From Ilyobacter_A sp963675185 (GTDB lineage: Bacteria; Fusobacteriota; Fusobacteriia; Fusobacteriales; Fusobacteriaceae), in NCBI GenBank assembly GCA_963675185.2, contig CAXXOH010000002.1, positions 558,001 to 622,000 on the forward strand: a stretch of DNA of 64,000 nucleotides, in the 5' to 3' direction. Positions 17,876-25,890 of the stretch are shown piece after piece (position 1 is the stretch's first letter; each line of letters begins with the position of its first letter). A model generated the notes under the pieces. It saw only the letters and a list, made by a program, of their open reading frames with translations, did not search any database and was not told the origin of the DNA. A program made the position numbers and the translations under genes.

Positions 17876-17906
17876 AGGAACCTAACTATATAAAAGTTAG
17901 GTTCCT
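17876..17906 (+). terminator. Terminator inside the IS right end
   Basis: AGGAACCTAACT (17876-17887) pairs perfectly with AGTTAGGTTCCT (17895-17906), followed by AAAATTT. It probably ends the transposase transcript or shields against outside transcription. Confidence 0.75.
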
Positions 17907-17931
17907 AAAATTTCTTAGCTTGATAGGTATG

Positions 17932-17941
17932 GCCTTAGGCT
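17932..17941. repeat. Target site duplication, right copy
   Basis: GCCTTAGGCT directly abuts the right terminal repeat; it is identical to 16376-16385. Confidence 0.9.
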
Positions 17942-18038
17942 CCTTTTTTTATTGGTGTTATATTTTTATTTGAAATAGGATTAGGATAAAGTGTCTATAT
18001 TGGGTACTGTACGTCTATATAAGAGTTTTTTAAACCCA

Positions 18039-18386
18039 TTATATAGCCCCTTCCCCTCTTTCTCCAGTTCTTATCCTTATAACCTCTTCTACAGGATATA
18101 TGAATATCTTTCCATCCCCAACCTCGCCTTCGTCACCAGACTTGGCAGTTTTGAGTATGACGTCTACCACTCTCTCCAGGTCGCTGTCCCTTACTACTAC
18201 CTCGATCTTTATCTTAGGTAAGAAATCAACTATGTACTCTGCTCCCCTGAATATTTCCTTTTTACCCTTTTGCCTACCAAAACCTCTTACTTCACTTATA
18301 GTAATACCCTTTATGTTTATATCTGAAAGAGCTGATTTCAATCTGTCTATTTTAGTAGGTTTTATTATAGCCTCTACTTTTTTCAT
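18039..18386 (-). CDS. glnK: PII signal protein, class A (amt module 1)
   Basis: 115 residues. It has the PII fold with T-loop FRGAEYIVDFLPK, where Tyr51 is the usual uridylylation site. The B-loop KSGDEGEVGDGKIF and C-loop IRIRTGERGEGAI are also present. PII proteins bind ATP, ADP and 2-oxoglutarate and block AmtB-type channels when nitrogen is ample. It is the last gene of the first Amt-PII-PII module, 87 nt after the neighbouring PII gene. It groups with 21169-21516 and 23803-24150 by the shared QKGKKEIFRGAEY and SD-ERV segments. Confidence 0.95.
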   Translation of the reverse strand: MKKVEAIIKPTKIDRLKSALSDINIKGITISEVRGFGRQKGKKEIFRGAEYIVDFLPKIKIEVVVRDSDLERVVDVILKTAKSGDEGEVGDGKIFIYPVEEVIRIRTGERGEGAI

Positions 18387-18473
18387 GTAAAAACCTCCTT
18401 AATAATTTCTCCTATAATTGATTTTACTATAAAATCGCAATTATTGGAATCCCCCAATTTTAAAAATTAACAC

Positions 18474-18812
18474 TTAAATTGCAATTTCTCCCGTTTCACC
18501 GGTTCTTATCCTAATTGTTTCTTCAATTGGTAAAATAAATATTTTACCATCACCGATCTCACCGGTCCTAGCATTTTCTATTATAGTCTCTATTATTTTA
18601 TCGCAAGTTTCTGTTTTACATATGATCTCTATTTTTATTTTAGGCAAAAAATCTATCTTATATTTTGCTCCCCTAAAAATTTCAACCTTACCTTCCTGCC
18701 TACCAAATCCTCTTACTTCGCTTATGGTCATTCCTTTAATATCCAGCCCCACAAGGGCTTCTTTTATCTTATCTAATTTATCCGGTTGTATTATTGCTTC
18801 AATTTTTTTCAC
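18474..18812 (-). CDS. PII signal protein, class B with CX4C (amt module 1)
   Basis: 112 residues from GTG 18810-18812 (VKKIEAIIQPDKL), chosen because GGAG lies 8 nt upstream and gives the canonical PII length. T-loop FRGAKYKIDFLPK keeps the Tyr, and GEIGDGKIF is present. It differs from class A by a CKTETC pair just after the T-loop and by PIEETIRIRTGETG. It lies between amt and the class A PII gene, with 55 nt to the amt stop. Confidence 0.94.
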   Translation of the reverse strand: MKKIEAIIQPDKLDKIKEALVGLDIKGMTISEVRGFGRQEGKVEIFRGAKYKIDFLPKIKIEIICKTETCDKIIETIIENARTGEIGDGKIFILPIEETIRIRTGETGEIAI

Positions 18813-18867
18813 GATTACCACTCCTTATCTTCATAATAAAATAATGTCTCGGAAAATAGTTACAGTA

Positions 18868-20151
18868 TTACTTGAATAATGAAGTGCTGTAGTGTGATTG
18901 AAACTCTGGATAAGCAGAGTATCCATGTTCCGCTAAATCAAGACCGATTAGCTCATCATGAGGATCTACCCTTAATCCTAGCAGTTTATCTATTGCTAAA
19001 AACAGTATCAGTCCCGTTATTACCGCATATCCGAAAACTGATATAACTCCTATAAGCTGTGTCACAAAGCTGTACTCAGCAGTAAAAATACCAACCGCAA
19101 GAGTACCCCATGCACCGTTTACACCGTGAACTGAAATAGCACCAATCGGATCGTCTATCTTAAGCCTATCGAAAAATGGCACCGCCAAAGATACCAGTAT
19201 TCCCGCTATAAGCCCAACTATTATTGATGATATAGGGGAAAGTACGTCTGCTCCTGCAGTTACAGCCACAAGACCTGCTATGGCTCCATTTAAAGTCATA
19301 CCTAAGTCAACAAATCTATCTTTAGTTCTAAATACCGAGTAAGCCATAGCAGAAAGAGATCCTGCAGCACCACCAAGGGTAGTATTCAATAGTACTATGG
19401 CTATGGATCCGTCACCTAAAAGAGTAGATCCTCCGTTAAATCCGTACCATCCGAACCAAAGTATAAAAGCACCTACTGTTGCAAGCGGAATGTTGTGACC
19501 TGGGATAGCAGTTACTTTCCCATCTTCTCCGTATTTACCGTATCTTGGTCCTAGTATTATGGCACCTGTAAGAGCCAGCCATCCACCCAAAGAGTGAATT
19601 ACTGTAGACCCGGCAAAATCATGGAAACCTTTAGCTGCTAGCCATCCTTCTCCGCTCCAAGCCCAGTGTCCGAATATAGGGTATATAAATCCTGCAATTA
19701 CTGCACAAGCTACTACATAGCCTGGCAGTTTTATCCTTTCCGCAACTGCTCCAGAAACTATAGTTGCTGCAGCACCCGCAAACATAACTTGGAAAAACCA
19801 AAGCATGATTCCCCAGTTATCTCCTGAATTTATATAGTCCATAAGGAAGAAATTACTTCCACCTATAAACTCTCCGTCTCCAAACATGAACGCATAACCA
19901 ATAGCGAAATACAGTATCGCCCCTACCGAAAAATCAAGTATCCCTTTAGACGCAACGTTAACAGCATTTTTAGCCCTTGTAAATCCTGATTCTAGCGCTA
20001 TAAATCCTACTTGCATAAACATTACCATAGCTCCGGCTATACCAAGCCAAACCATATTAAGGTTCGATTGCACTTCCTCTGCTGCAAAAACTGCACATGA
20101 AACAGAAAGTAACAAAGCTACTAACTTTAAAAGACTGCATATTCTTTTCAT
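18868..20151 (-). CDS. amt: Ammonium transporter Amt (module 1)
   Basis: 427 residues with an N-terminal signal peptide (MKRICSLLKLVALLLSVSCAVFA) followed by 11 predicted spans, the normal Amt/MEP layout. The twin-His pore residues sit in DFAGSTVIHSLGGW and ISVHGVNGAWGT. The signature DDPIGAISVHG and the cytosolic tail DLAEHGYSAYPEF are present. It conducts ammonium into the cell and should be gated by the PII proteins encoded immediately downstream. It is very similar to the Amt at 22018-23295 and less so to the one at 24194-25489. Confidence 0.96.
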   Translation of the reverse strand: MKRICSLLKLVALLLSVSCAVFAAEEVQSNLNMVWLGIAGAMVMFMQVGFIALESGFTRAKNAVNVASKGILDFSVGAILYFAIGYAFMFGDGEFIGGSNFFLMDYINSGDNWGIMLWFFQVMFAGAAATIVSGAVAERIKLPGYVVACAVIAGFIYPIFGHWAWSGEGWLAAKGFHDFAGSTVIHSLGGWLALTGAIILGPRYGKYGEDGKVTAIPGHNIPLATVGAFILWFGWYGFNGGSTLLGDGSIAIVLLNTTLGGAAGSLSAMAYSVFRTKDRFVDLGMTLNGAIAGLVAVTAGADVLSPISSIIVGLIAGILVSLAVPFFDRLKIDDPIGAISVHGVNGAWGTLAVGIFTAEYSFVTQLIGVISVFGYAVITGLILFLAIDKLLGLRVDPHDELIGLDLAEHGYSAYPEFQSHYSTSLFK

Positions 20152-20206
20152 AAAAATATCCTCCTCAATATAACTTTAATAATATATGTAAATCTAGTTA
20201 CTATAA

Positions 20207-20228
20207 CCAAACCATCCCCATAATTTGA
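20207..20228 (-). promoter_or_regulatory. Conserved leader element before amt module 1
   Basis: CAAACCATCCCCATAATTTG (plus-strand reading) is repeated exactly at 23364-23385 before the second amt. Here it starts about 6 nt downstream of the predicted transcription start. It has partial dyad symmetry (CAAA-N2-AT-N4-AT-N2-TTTG), so it could be a protein operator or a leader RNA element. Confidence 0.65.
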
Positions 20229-20240
20229 GTTACAGCATTC

Positions 20241-20269
20241 TGTATATGTATAATTAATCTTTCAGTCAA
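20241..20269 (-). promoter_or_regulatory. Promoter of amt module 1
   Basis: TTGACT (20264-20269) and TATACA (20241-20246) on the minus strand with a 17-nt spacer. Transcription would start near 20234. A sigma-54 signature (GG-N10-GC) was not seen. Confidence 0.7.
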
Positions 20270-21028
20270 TAATTTTGTATTAATATCGAGAATAAAATAA
20301 TAGAAAGGCTTAAATATATTTAGAAATGATTTAAAATTTTCCTGCTAGAATAGAATAAAAAAAAATATTTATATATAAAAAAATAAATACTGATAAATTT
20401 ACAACTAACAATGATTTTTCTTAATTAATCTATTTAAATAATTTTAAAATGAATTTTGAAAAATTAAAGAATAGATTTAGAATTTTAGAAATGATCTAAA
20501 AAAGAATCTCCGAATTGAATGAACTAAAAACTCATACAGCATTTGTATCATAACGTTATTAAAAATAGATTTAATTTAAATTAAAAACTTTTTTATATTT
20601 ATATATATAATTCATTCAGTTCCACAAAACCTTATTTTTCAAAGGTTTTCTTATATTCAATACCTGCTTCATATTTTTCTGAAATTTAAATTTTAGTTTT
20701 AATTAAGAAAAATTTATACAATAATTCTAAAATTTATCCTAAAAAAATATCTTCATAGCACTTAAAAAACTTTAAATTTTTAAAATTATGTTTAATTATT
20801 TCTAACCATCCCAGTATTTTTTCAAAATAAGTAATCCATTTACTAGTTAAAATTTTCAAAAAATTACTGAGTTTATATACTTTCCTCATTCATATTTTTT
20901 TCATAAATTGACATTAATATTCAAAAATCTTTATTTTGCTTTTATTTTTGTTCATTGAAACAATCAGTGTTAAGAACGTCCTAAGGTAAGCTTTAAAAAA
21001 GTTTTTAGAAATTTTTTACAGACATTAA

Positions 21029-21069
21029 TTTTCTTTTGTTTCTTTGAGTAGCCAAAGGAAAAGAAAACC
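21029..21069. repeat. Hairpin repeat, TTTCTTTG family, copy 1
   Basis: TTTCTTTG-AGTAGC-CAAAGGAA sits within a longer imperfect palindrome of TTTTCTTTTG and AAAAGAAAA. A related hairpin occurs at 30246-30275. Confidence 0.5.
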
Positions 21070-21168
21070 TATAGATGCTCTTTATCAAGTGAAAGAAAAA
21101 AATAAATTTCCATAATCTCTTTCAAAAAATAAAAAGAGCGCCCTTTGAGGCGCTCTCAACTAATTTAA

Positions 21169-21516
21169 CTATATTGCTCCTTCACCTTTTTCGCCGGTTC
21201 TTATTCTGATTACCTGGTCAACAGGATATATGAATATTTTTCCGTCGCCGATCTCTCCTTCGTCGCCAGATTTAGTAGTTTTCAATATGACATCGACAAC
21301 TCTTTCTAAATCGCTATCTTTTACCAATACCTCTATCTTGATTTTTGGCAAAAAATCAACTACATATTCCGCTCCCCTAAATATCTCTTTTTTACCCTTT
21401 TGCCTACCAAATCCTCTTACCTCACTCACAGTGATTCCTTTAATATTTATCTCAGAAAGGGCTGCCTTTAAGTTGTCTATTTTGGTAGGTTTTATTATAG
21501 CCTCCACCTTTTTCAT
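21169..21516 (-). CDS. glnK: PII signal protein, class A (amt module 2)
   Basis: 115 residues, nearly identical to the class A protein at 18039-18386. It has T-loop FRGAEYVVDFLPKIK with Tyr51, KSGDEGEIGDGKIFIYPV, and the C-terminal IRIRTGEKGEGAI. AAGGAGG precedes the ATG. It is the last gene of the second Amt-PII-PII unit. High identity to the module 1 copy points to duplication of a whole module rather than independent acquisition. Confidence 0.95.
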   Translation of the reverse strand: MKKVEAIIKPTKIDNLKAALSEINIKGITVSEVRGFGRQKGKKEIFRGAEYVVDFLPKIKIEVLVKDSDLERVVDVILKTTKSGDEGEIGDGKIFIYPVDQVIRIRTGEKGEGAI

Positions 21517-21620
21517 TTAAGAACCTCCTTGGAACTTTCTCTTCTACAACTGACGCTATAAAATCATTATATCTATTTTAATTATACACTACAATTTAAT
21601 TTATTGGTAAAACGCAGTAT

Positions 21621-21959
21621 TTAAACTGCATCTTCACCTTTTTCTCCGGTCCTTATTCTAATGGTCTCTTCTATGGGAAGTACGAATATTTTTCCGTCGC
21701 CTATTTCCCCAGTCCTAGCATTTTCGACTATAACATCTATTATCTTATCACAGACCTCTTCTTTGCAGACTATCTCTATCTTAATTTTTGGCAAAAAATC
21801 TATCTTATACTTTGCCCCTCTAAAGTACTCTATTTTCCCTTCCTGGCTTCCGAATCCCCTCACTTCACTGACGGTCATTCCATGTACATTTACAGCCAAT
21901 AGAACTTCTTTTATTATATCCAGTTTACCCGGTTTTATAATCGCTTCAATCTTTTTCAC
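21621..21959 (-). CDS. PII signal protein, class B with CX4C (amt module 2)
   Basis: 112 residues from GTG 21957-21959 (VKKIEAIIKPGKL); GGAAGG lies upstream and a GTG nine bases earlier is too close to it. T-loop FRGAKYKIDFLPK. The class B Cys pair reads CKEEVC. One difference from all other copies is GFGSQEGKIEYFRG, where the usual Arg of GFGRQ is Ser. It lies between amt (58 nt) and a class A PII gene. Confidence 0.94.
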   Translation of the reverse strand: MKKIEAIIKPGKLDIIKEVLLAVNVHGMTVSEVRGFGSQEGKIEYFRGAKYKIDFLPKIKIEIVCKEEVCDKIIDVIVENARTGEIGDGKIFVLPIEETIRIRTGEKGEDAV

Positions 21960-22017
21960 AGATACCACCTTCCCACATTAGTTAATGTAAATACTAGATT
22001 ACAGATAACTAGGTATC

Positions 22018-23295
22018 TTATCTAAATAGCGAAGTGCTATAGTGCGACTGGAATTCTGGGTATGCAGAGTATCCGTGTGCGGCCAAATCAAGACCAACCA
22101 ATTCATCCTGAGGGCTAATTCTAAGTCCAGCAACCTTGTCTATAAACACAAATAGTGCCATCCCAGCTATAATAGCATATACAAAAACACTTACAGATCC
22201 CATTAGTTGTGTTAAAAAACTATACTCTTTTGTGAAGATCCCCACTGCAAGCGTCCCCCAAGTACCGTTTACACCGTGAACAGATACTGCACCTATAGGA
22301 TCGTCTATTTTTATTTTATCAAAAAACGGTACGGCAATGGATACAAGTATTCCACCTACAAGCCCTATTATTATTGCCGGAACCGGCTCAAGTACATCTG
22401 CTCCTGCAGTTACGGCTACTAAACCTGCTAAAGCTCCATTTAGCATCATACCCACGTCAACTAATTTTTTTGTCCTGAAAACTGAATAAACCATAGCCGA
22501 GAGAGCCCCAGCTGCTCCACCAAGAGTTGTGTTTACAACCACTACAGCTATTGAACCGTCAGCTATTAGAGTAGATCCGCCGTTAAAGCCGTACCAACCA
22601 AACCAAAGTACGAAAGTTCCTACAGTTGCAAGCGGTATGTTATGTCCAGGAATAGCGGTAACTTTTCCATTTTCTCCAAACTTACCAAATCTTGGCCCAA
22701 GAACTATAGCTCCAGTTAAAGCCAACCAGCCACCTAAAGAGTGGATTACAGTAGACCCTGCAAAATCATGGAAATTCTTAGCAGCAAGCCATCCTTCTTC
22801 ACTCCAAGCCCAGTGACCGAATAGAGGGTATATGATTGTTGCAATAAATGCACAAGCTATGACATAACCAACAAGTTTTATCCTTTCAGCAACTGCTCCA
22901 GATACTATTGTAACCGTTGCACCTGCAAACATCGCTTGGAAAAACCAAAGCATTAATCCCCAATTATTTTTTGAATCGATATAGTCTGATAGGAAAAAAT
23001 TAGTAGTTCCTATGAATTTCCCTTCCCCAAACATGAACGCATAACCGAAACAAAAGAACAGTATAGCACCAAGCGCTAAATCTAAAGTTCCTTTAAAAGT
23101 AACGTTAACTGCATTTTTGGCTCTAGTAAACCCTGCTTCTAATGCAATAAATCCCAGCTGCATAAACATTACCATTGCCGCAGCAATCCCCAACCAGATA
23201 AAGTTAAGATTTAACTGCACATCTTCCGCAGCAAATAAATTGGACGAAACAACAAGCAGCATCAAAACTACTTTCAGTGAAAACATTTTTTTCAT
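22018..23295 (-). CDS. amt: Ammonium transporter Amt (module 2)
   Basis: 425 residues from ATG 23293-23295, behind GAGGAGG. There is a signal peptide (MKKMFSLKVVLMLLVVSSNLFA), then 11 spans. Pore motifs are DFAGSTVIHSLGGW and VSVHGVNGTWGT. The tail DLAAHGYSAYPEFQSHYSTSLF matches module 1 almost exactly, as does much of the core, indicating a recent tandem duplication. It would import ammonium under PII control. Confidence 0.96.
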   Translation of the reverse strand: MKKMFSLKVVLMLLVVSSNLFAAEDVQLNLNFIWLGIAAAMVMFMQLGFIALEAGFTRAKNAVNVTFKGTLDLALGAILFFCFGYAFMFGEGKFIGTTNFFLSDYIDSKNNWGLMLWFFQAMFAGATVTIVSGAVAERIKLVGYVIACAFIATIIYPLFGHWAWSEEGWLAAKNFHDFAGSTVIHSLGGWLALTGAIVLGPRFGKFGENGKVTAIPGHNIPLATVGTFVLWFGWYGFNGGSTLIADGSIAVVVVNTTLGGAAGALSAMVYSVFRTKKLVDVGMMLNGALAGLVAVTAGADVLEPVPAIIIGLVGGILVSIAVPFFDKIKIDDPIGAVSVHGVNGTWGTLAVGIFTKEYSFLTQLMGSVSVFVYAIIAGMALFVFIDKVAGLRISPQDELVGLDLAAHGYSAYPEFQSHYSTSLFR

Positions 23296-23802
23296 AAAAC
23301 TCCTCCTCAATATAACTTTTAATATTATATATATAATTTATCCCTGATAGCACCGTGTATATTCCAAACCATCCCCATAATTTGAAATAAGGTATCTGTT
23401 CAAGGGTAATTCAAAACTTTTTTCGACTGAATAAAAAATTTCATATATTAAAAATCATAACTAAAATTAAGCTTATATATTTTGTAGTTTCTATTGTTTT
23501 ATTTTGAATTAATTTTCAAATAAAGAACGGCTTTTAAGATTTTTTGAAGTGATCTTAAAAAAGTTTTAAAATGTGAATTTTATAAAAATTTGTACAGGAG
23601 TTTTTATCATGGTTTTATTAAAAATTGTTTCTTTTTAAATTAATTTATTTTAATTTTTCTTGTGAATTTTTTTTCTCTATATTTTCATTGATCTATCCAT
23701 ATTTTTTTAATTTAGACTTTCTATATTATTTTATAATTTTTTAGTTGTTTGCATTTATAAATTTATTGCATAAATATAAAAAGGAGACCCAAATGGGTCT
23801 CC
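23296..23802. other. A+T-rich region upstream of amt module 2
   Basis: About 500 bases with no supported gene. It contains the second copy of the conserved leader element (23364-23385). On the minus strand TTGAAT and TTATTT with an 18-nt spacer sit just upstream as a possible promoter. An imperfect inverted repeat TTTTAAGA...TCTTAAAA lies near 23534-23562. Confidence 0.5.
23364..23385 (-). promoter_or_regulatory. Conserved leader element before amt module 2
   Basis: CAAACCATCCCCATAATTTG, identical to 20207-20228. The flanking sequence differs, so conservation is confined to this block and to the ribosome-site region GTTATATTGAGGAGGA. Confidence 0.65.
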
Positions 23803-24150
23803 TTATATAGCACCTTCGCCTCTCTCACCGGTTCTTATTCTTATTACATCTTCTACAGAGTACACAAATATTTTTCCGTCACCTGTATCTCCCTCTTCGC
23901 CAGTTCTGGCATTTTTCAGGATTATGTCCAGCACTCTTTCGTAATCGCTGGATTTAACTACAACTTCCAGCTTTATCTTTGGTAAAAAATCAACTACATA
24001 TTCCGCTCCCCTGAATATCTCTTTTTTACCCTTTTGCCTTCCGAATCCTCTTACTTCACTCACTGTCATACCTTTTATATTTATCGCAGAAAGGGCTTCT
24101 TTAACCTTGTCTAGTTTAGTAGGTTTTATTATTGCCTCAATCTTTTTCAT
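23803..24150 (-). CDS. glnK: PII signal protein, class A (amt module 3)
   Basis: 115 residues. T-loop FRGAEYVVDFLPKIK with Tyr51, then KSSDYERVLDIILKNARTGEEGDTGDGKIFVYSV and IRIRTGERGEGAI. It groups with the class A proteins of modules 1 and 2 but is more divergent. It follows the third amt by 43 nt. Confidence 0.95.
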   Translation of the reverse strand: MKKIEAIIKPTKLDKVKEALSAINIKGMTVSEVRGFGRQKGKKEIFRGAEYVVDFLPKIKLEVVVKSSDYERVLDIILKNARTGEEGDTGDGKIFVYSVEDVIRIRTGERGEGAI

Positions 24151-24193
24151 GCAACAAACCTCCTCTCAATTAAAATTTACATAAAGCCCTCTA

Positions 24194-25489
24194 TTATTTG
24201 AATAGTGAAACTTCAGTATGAGATGGAAATTCTGGGTATGCAGAATATCCGTGTTCTCCCACGTCTAATCCTTCCATTTCTTCTTCTGGAGATACACGTA
24301 ATCCCATGATTGCTTTAACTACATTGAATATTATTAGTCCTCCAACGAATGCAAGTACGAATGCTACTACTACCCCTAGCGCTTGTACTCCTATTATTTT
24401 AGCATCGAACATTTTTTCAGCATTGAAAATTCCGGCAGCAAGAGTTCCCCATGCACCGTTTACACCGTGTACAGATACAGCTCCAACTGGATCGTCTATT
24501 TGCATTCTGTCGATTGCAAGAACTGAGAATACAACAAGTACTCCTGCTATCAATCCGATTACTATAGATGAACTAGGTGAAACATTTGCACATCCAGCAG
24601 TGATTCCAACTAGTCCAGCTAGAGCACCATTAAGTGTCATACCTATGTCAGCTTTTTTGAATATAATCTGTGAAGTTATTAAAGCCGTGATAGATGCAGC
24701 ACCGGCAGCCAAACTTGTGTTGACAGCTATAAGTCCTATTTCAGATGTACCAGTTGTAGTACTTCCAGAGTTAAACCCGAACCATCCAAACCATAGAATG
24801 AATACACCTAATGAAGCTAGCGGGATTGAGTGTCCTGGTATTGCTGTGATTTCTTTACCCTTGAACTTACCTATTCTTGGTCCTAATACCATTGCAGCAG
24901 CAAGTGCAGCCCATCCACCAACTGAGTGAACAACAGTCGATCCTGCAAAATCTATAAACCCTAAATTTTCAAGCCATCCTGTAGATTGTCCGAAAAGACT
25001 TCCCCAAGCCCAGTGACCGAATACAGGGTATAAGAAAGCTGTGATTAAGAAACTTGAAACAAGGTATGAACCAAATTTTGTTCTTTCAGCCATTGCTCCA
25101 GATACTATTGTAGCCGCTGTAGCCGCGAACACACCTTGAAACATAAAGAATGTCCAATCCCAATCAGCTAGTCCAGCACCGAAGAAGTTACTTGCACCAA
25201 GTATGTTCCCTTTACCAAACATGAATGCAAATCCAACTGCCCAGAAAGCGATTATTCCCATTGAAAAGTCCATAACATTTTTCATGATTATATTTCCAGC
25301 ATTTTTAGCCCTTGTAAATCCTGCTTCAACCATTGCGAAACCAGCCTGCATAAAAAACACCATCGCAGCTGCTACAAGAGTCCATGTCCAGTTTAAGTTG
25401 TTTTGAACTATTTCAGCAGCCCCATCTTCTGCAAATACACTGATACCTGTTGTAAAAATCAACCCTAATAATAATTTAAATTTTTTCAT
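24194..25489 (-). CDS. amt: Ammonium transporter Amt (module 3, divergent)
   Basis: 431 residues from ATG 25487-25489; a GTG at 25498 overlaps the GGAGG site. There is a signal peptide (MKKFKLLLGLIFTTGISVFA), then 11 spans. Pore motifs are DFAGSTVVHSVGGW and VSVHGVNGAWGT. Its tail GLDVGEHGYSAYPEFPSHTEVSLF and many core residues differ from the other two Amts, so it is an older paralogue. It is flanked on both sides by PII genes, class B upstream and class A downstream. Confidence 0.95.
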   Translation of the reverse strand: MKKFKLLLGLIFTTGISVFAEDGAAEIVQNNLNWTWTLVAAAMVFFMQAGFAMVEAGFTRAKNAGNIIMKNVMDFSMGIIAFWAVGFAFMFGKGNILGASNFFGAGLADWDWTFFMFQGVFAATAATIVSGAMAERTKFGSYLVSSFLITAFLYPVFGHWAWGSLFGQSTGWLENLGFIDFAGSTVVHSVGGWAALAAAMVLGPRIGKFKGKEITAIPGHSIPLASLGVFILWFGWFGFNSGSTTTGTSEIGLIAVNTSLAAGAASITALITSQIIFKKADIGMTLNGALAGLVGITAGCANVSPSSSIVIGLIAGVLVVFSVLAIDRMQIDDPVGAVSVHGVNGAWGTLAAGIFNAEKMFDAKIIGVQALGVVVAFVLAFVGGLIIFNVVKAIMGLRVSPEEEMEGLDVGEHGYSAYPEFPSHTEVSLFK

Positions 25490-25551
25490 TACTCGCACCT
25501 CCGTTATAATTAAATTTTATATTAATATTTTTCAAACACTTTATCTGCCGA

Positions 25552-25890
25552 CTAAATTGCAGCTTCTCCTTTTTCACCTGTTCTTATTCTTATTGTTTCT
25601 TCTACCGGTGTTATGAAGATTTTTCCGTCACCTATAGTACCAGTTCTAGATGCTTCGATTATGGCATTTAGAATTTTCTCGCAAGTATCTTTTTTGCACA
25701 CTATCTCTATTTTCACTTTAGGTAAAAAGTCAATTTTGTACTCAGCACCCCTGAATATTTCTATCTTTCCTTCTTGCCTTCCAAACCCCCTTACTTCACT
25801 TACAGTCATCCCTTTGATATCCATTTCCACCAAAGCCTCTTTTACTATGTTTAGTCTGTCTGGTTTAATAATTGCTTCTATTTTTCTCAT
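25552..25890 (-). CDS. PII signal protein, class B with CX4C (amt module 3)
   Basis: 112 residues, MRKIEAIIKPDRLNIVKEAL. T-loop FRGAEYKIDFLPK with Tyr51; Cys65 and Cys70 form the class B pair CKKDTC. GTIGDGKIFITPVEETIRIRTGEKGEAAI closes the protein. Unlike modules 1 and 2, this PII gene precedes amt, so the order here is B-Amt-A instead of Amt-B-A. GGAGG is upstream of the ATG. Confidence 0.94.
   Translation of the reverse strand: MRKIEAIIKPDRLNIVKEALVEMDIKGMTVSEVRGFGRQEGKIEIFRGAEYKIDFLPKVKIEIVCKKDTCEKILNAIIEASRTGTIGDGKIFITPVEETIRIRTGEKGEAAI

Larger units (their letters stand above)
16386..17931 (+). mobile_element. IS4-family insertion sequence, 1546 bp
   Basis: The element is bounded by perfect 18-bp terminal inverted repeats, CATACCTATCAAGCTAAG at 16386-16403 and its complement at 17914-17931, with a 10-bp target duplication outside. 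It holds one transposase gene and, near the right end, an inward terminator hairpin (17876-17906). The intact duplication and perfect ends suggest recent insertion. It landed in the terminator loop of the upstream dgkA fusion gene. Confidence 0.93.
20152..21168. other. 1-kb A+T-rich intergenic region upstream of amt module 1
   Basis: No gene is supported. It holds the module 1 promoter and leader element at one end. At 20483-20501 there is an inverted repeat TTTTAGA-N5-TCTAAAA. At 21029-21069 there is a TTTCTTTG-type hairpin repeat. The rest is low-complexity A+T-rich sequence with no further structure that I can defend. Confidence 0.6.

Noticed and set aside
20200..20270. Sigma-54 promoter upstream of amt
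   Set aside because: No TGGCAC-N5-TTGC pattern; a good sigma-70 type promoter is present instead.
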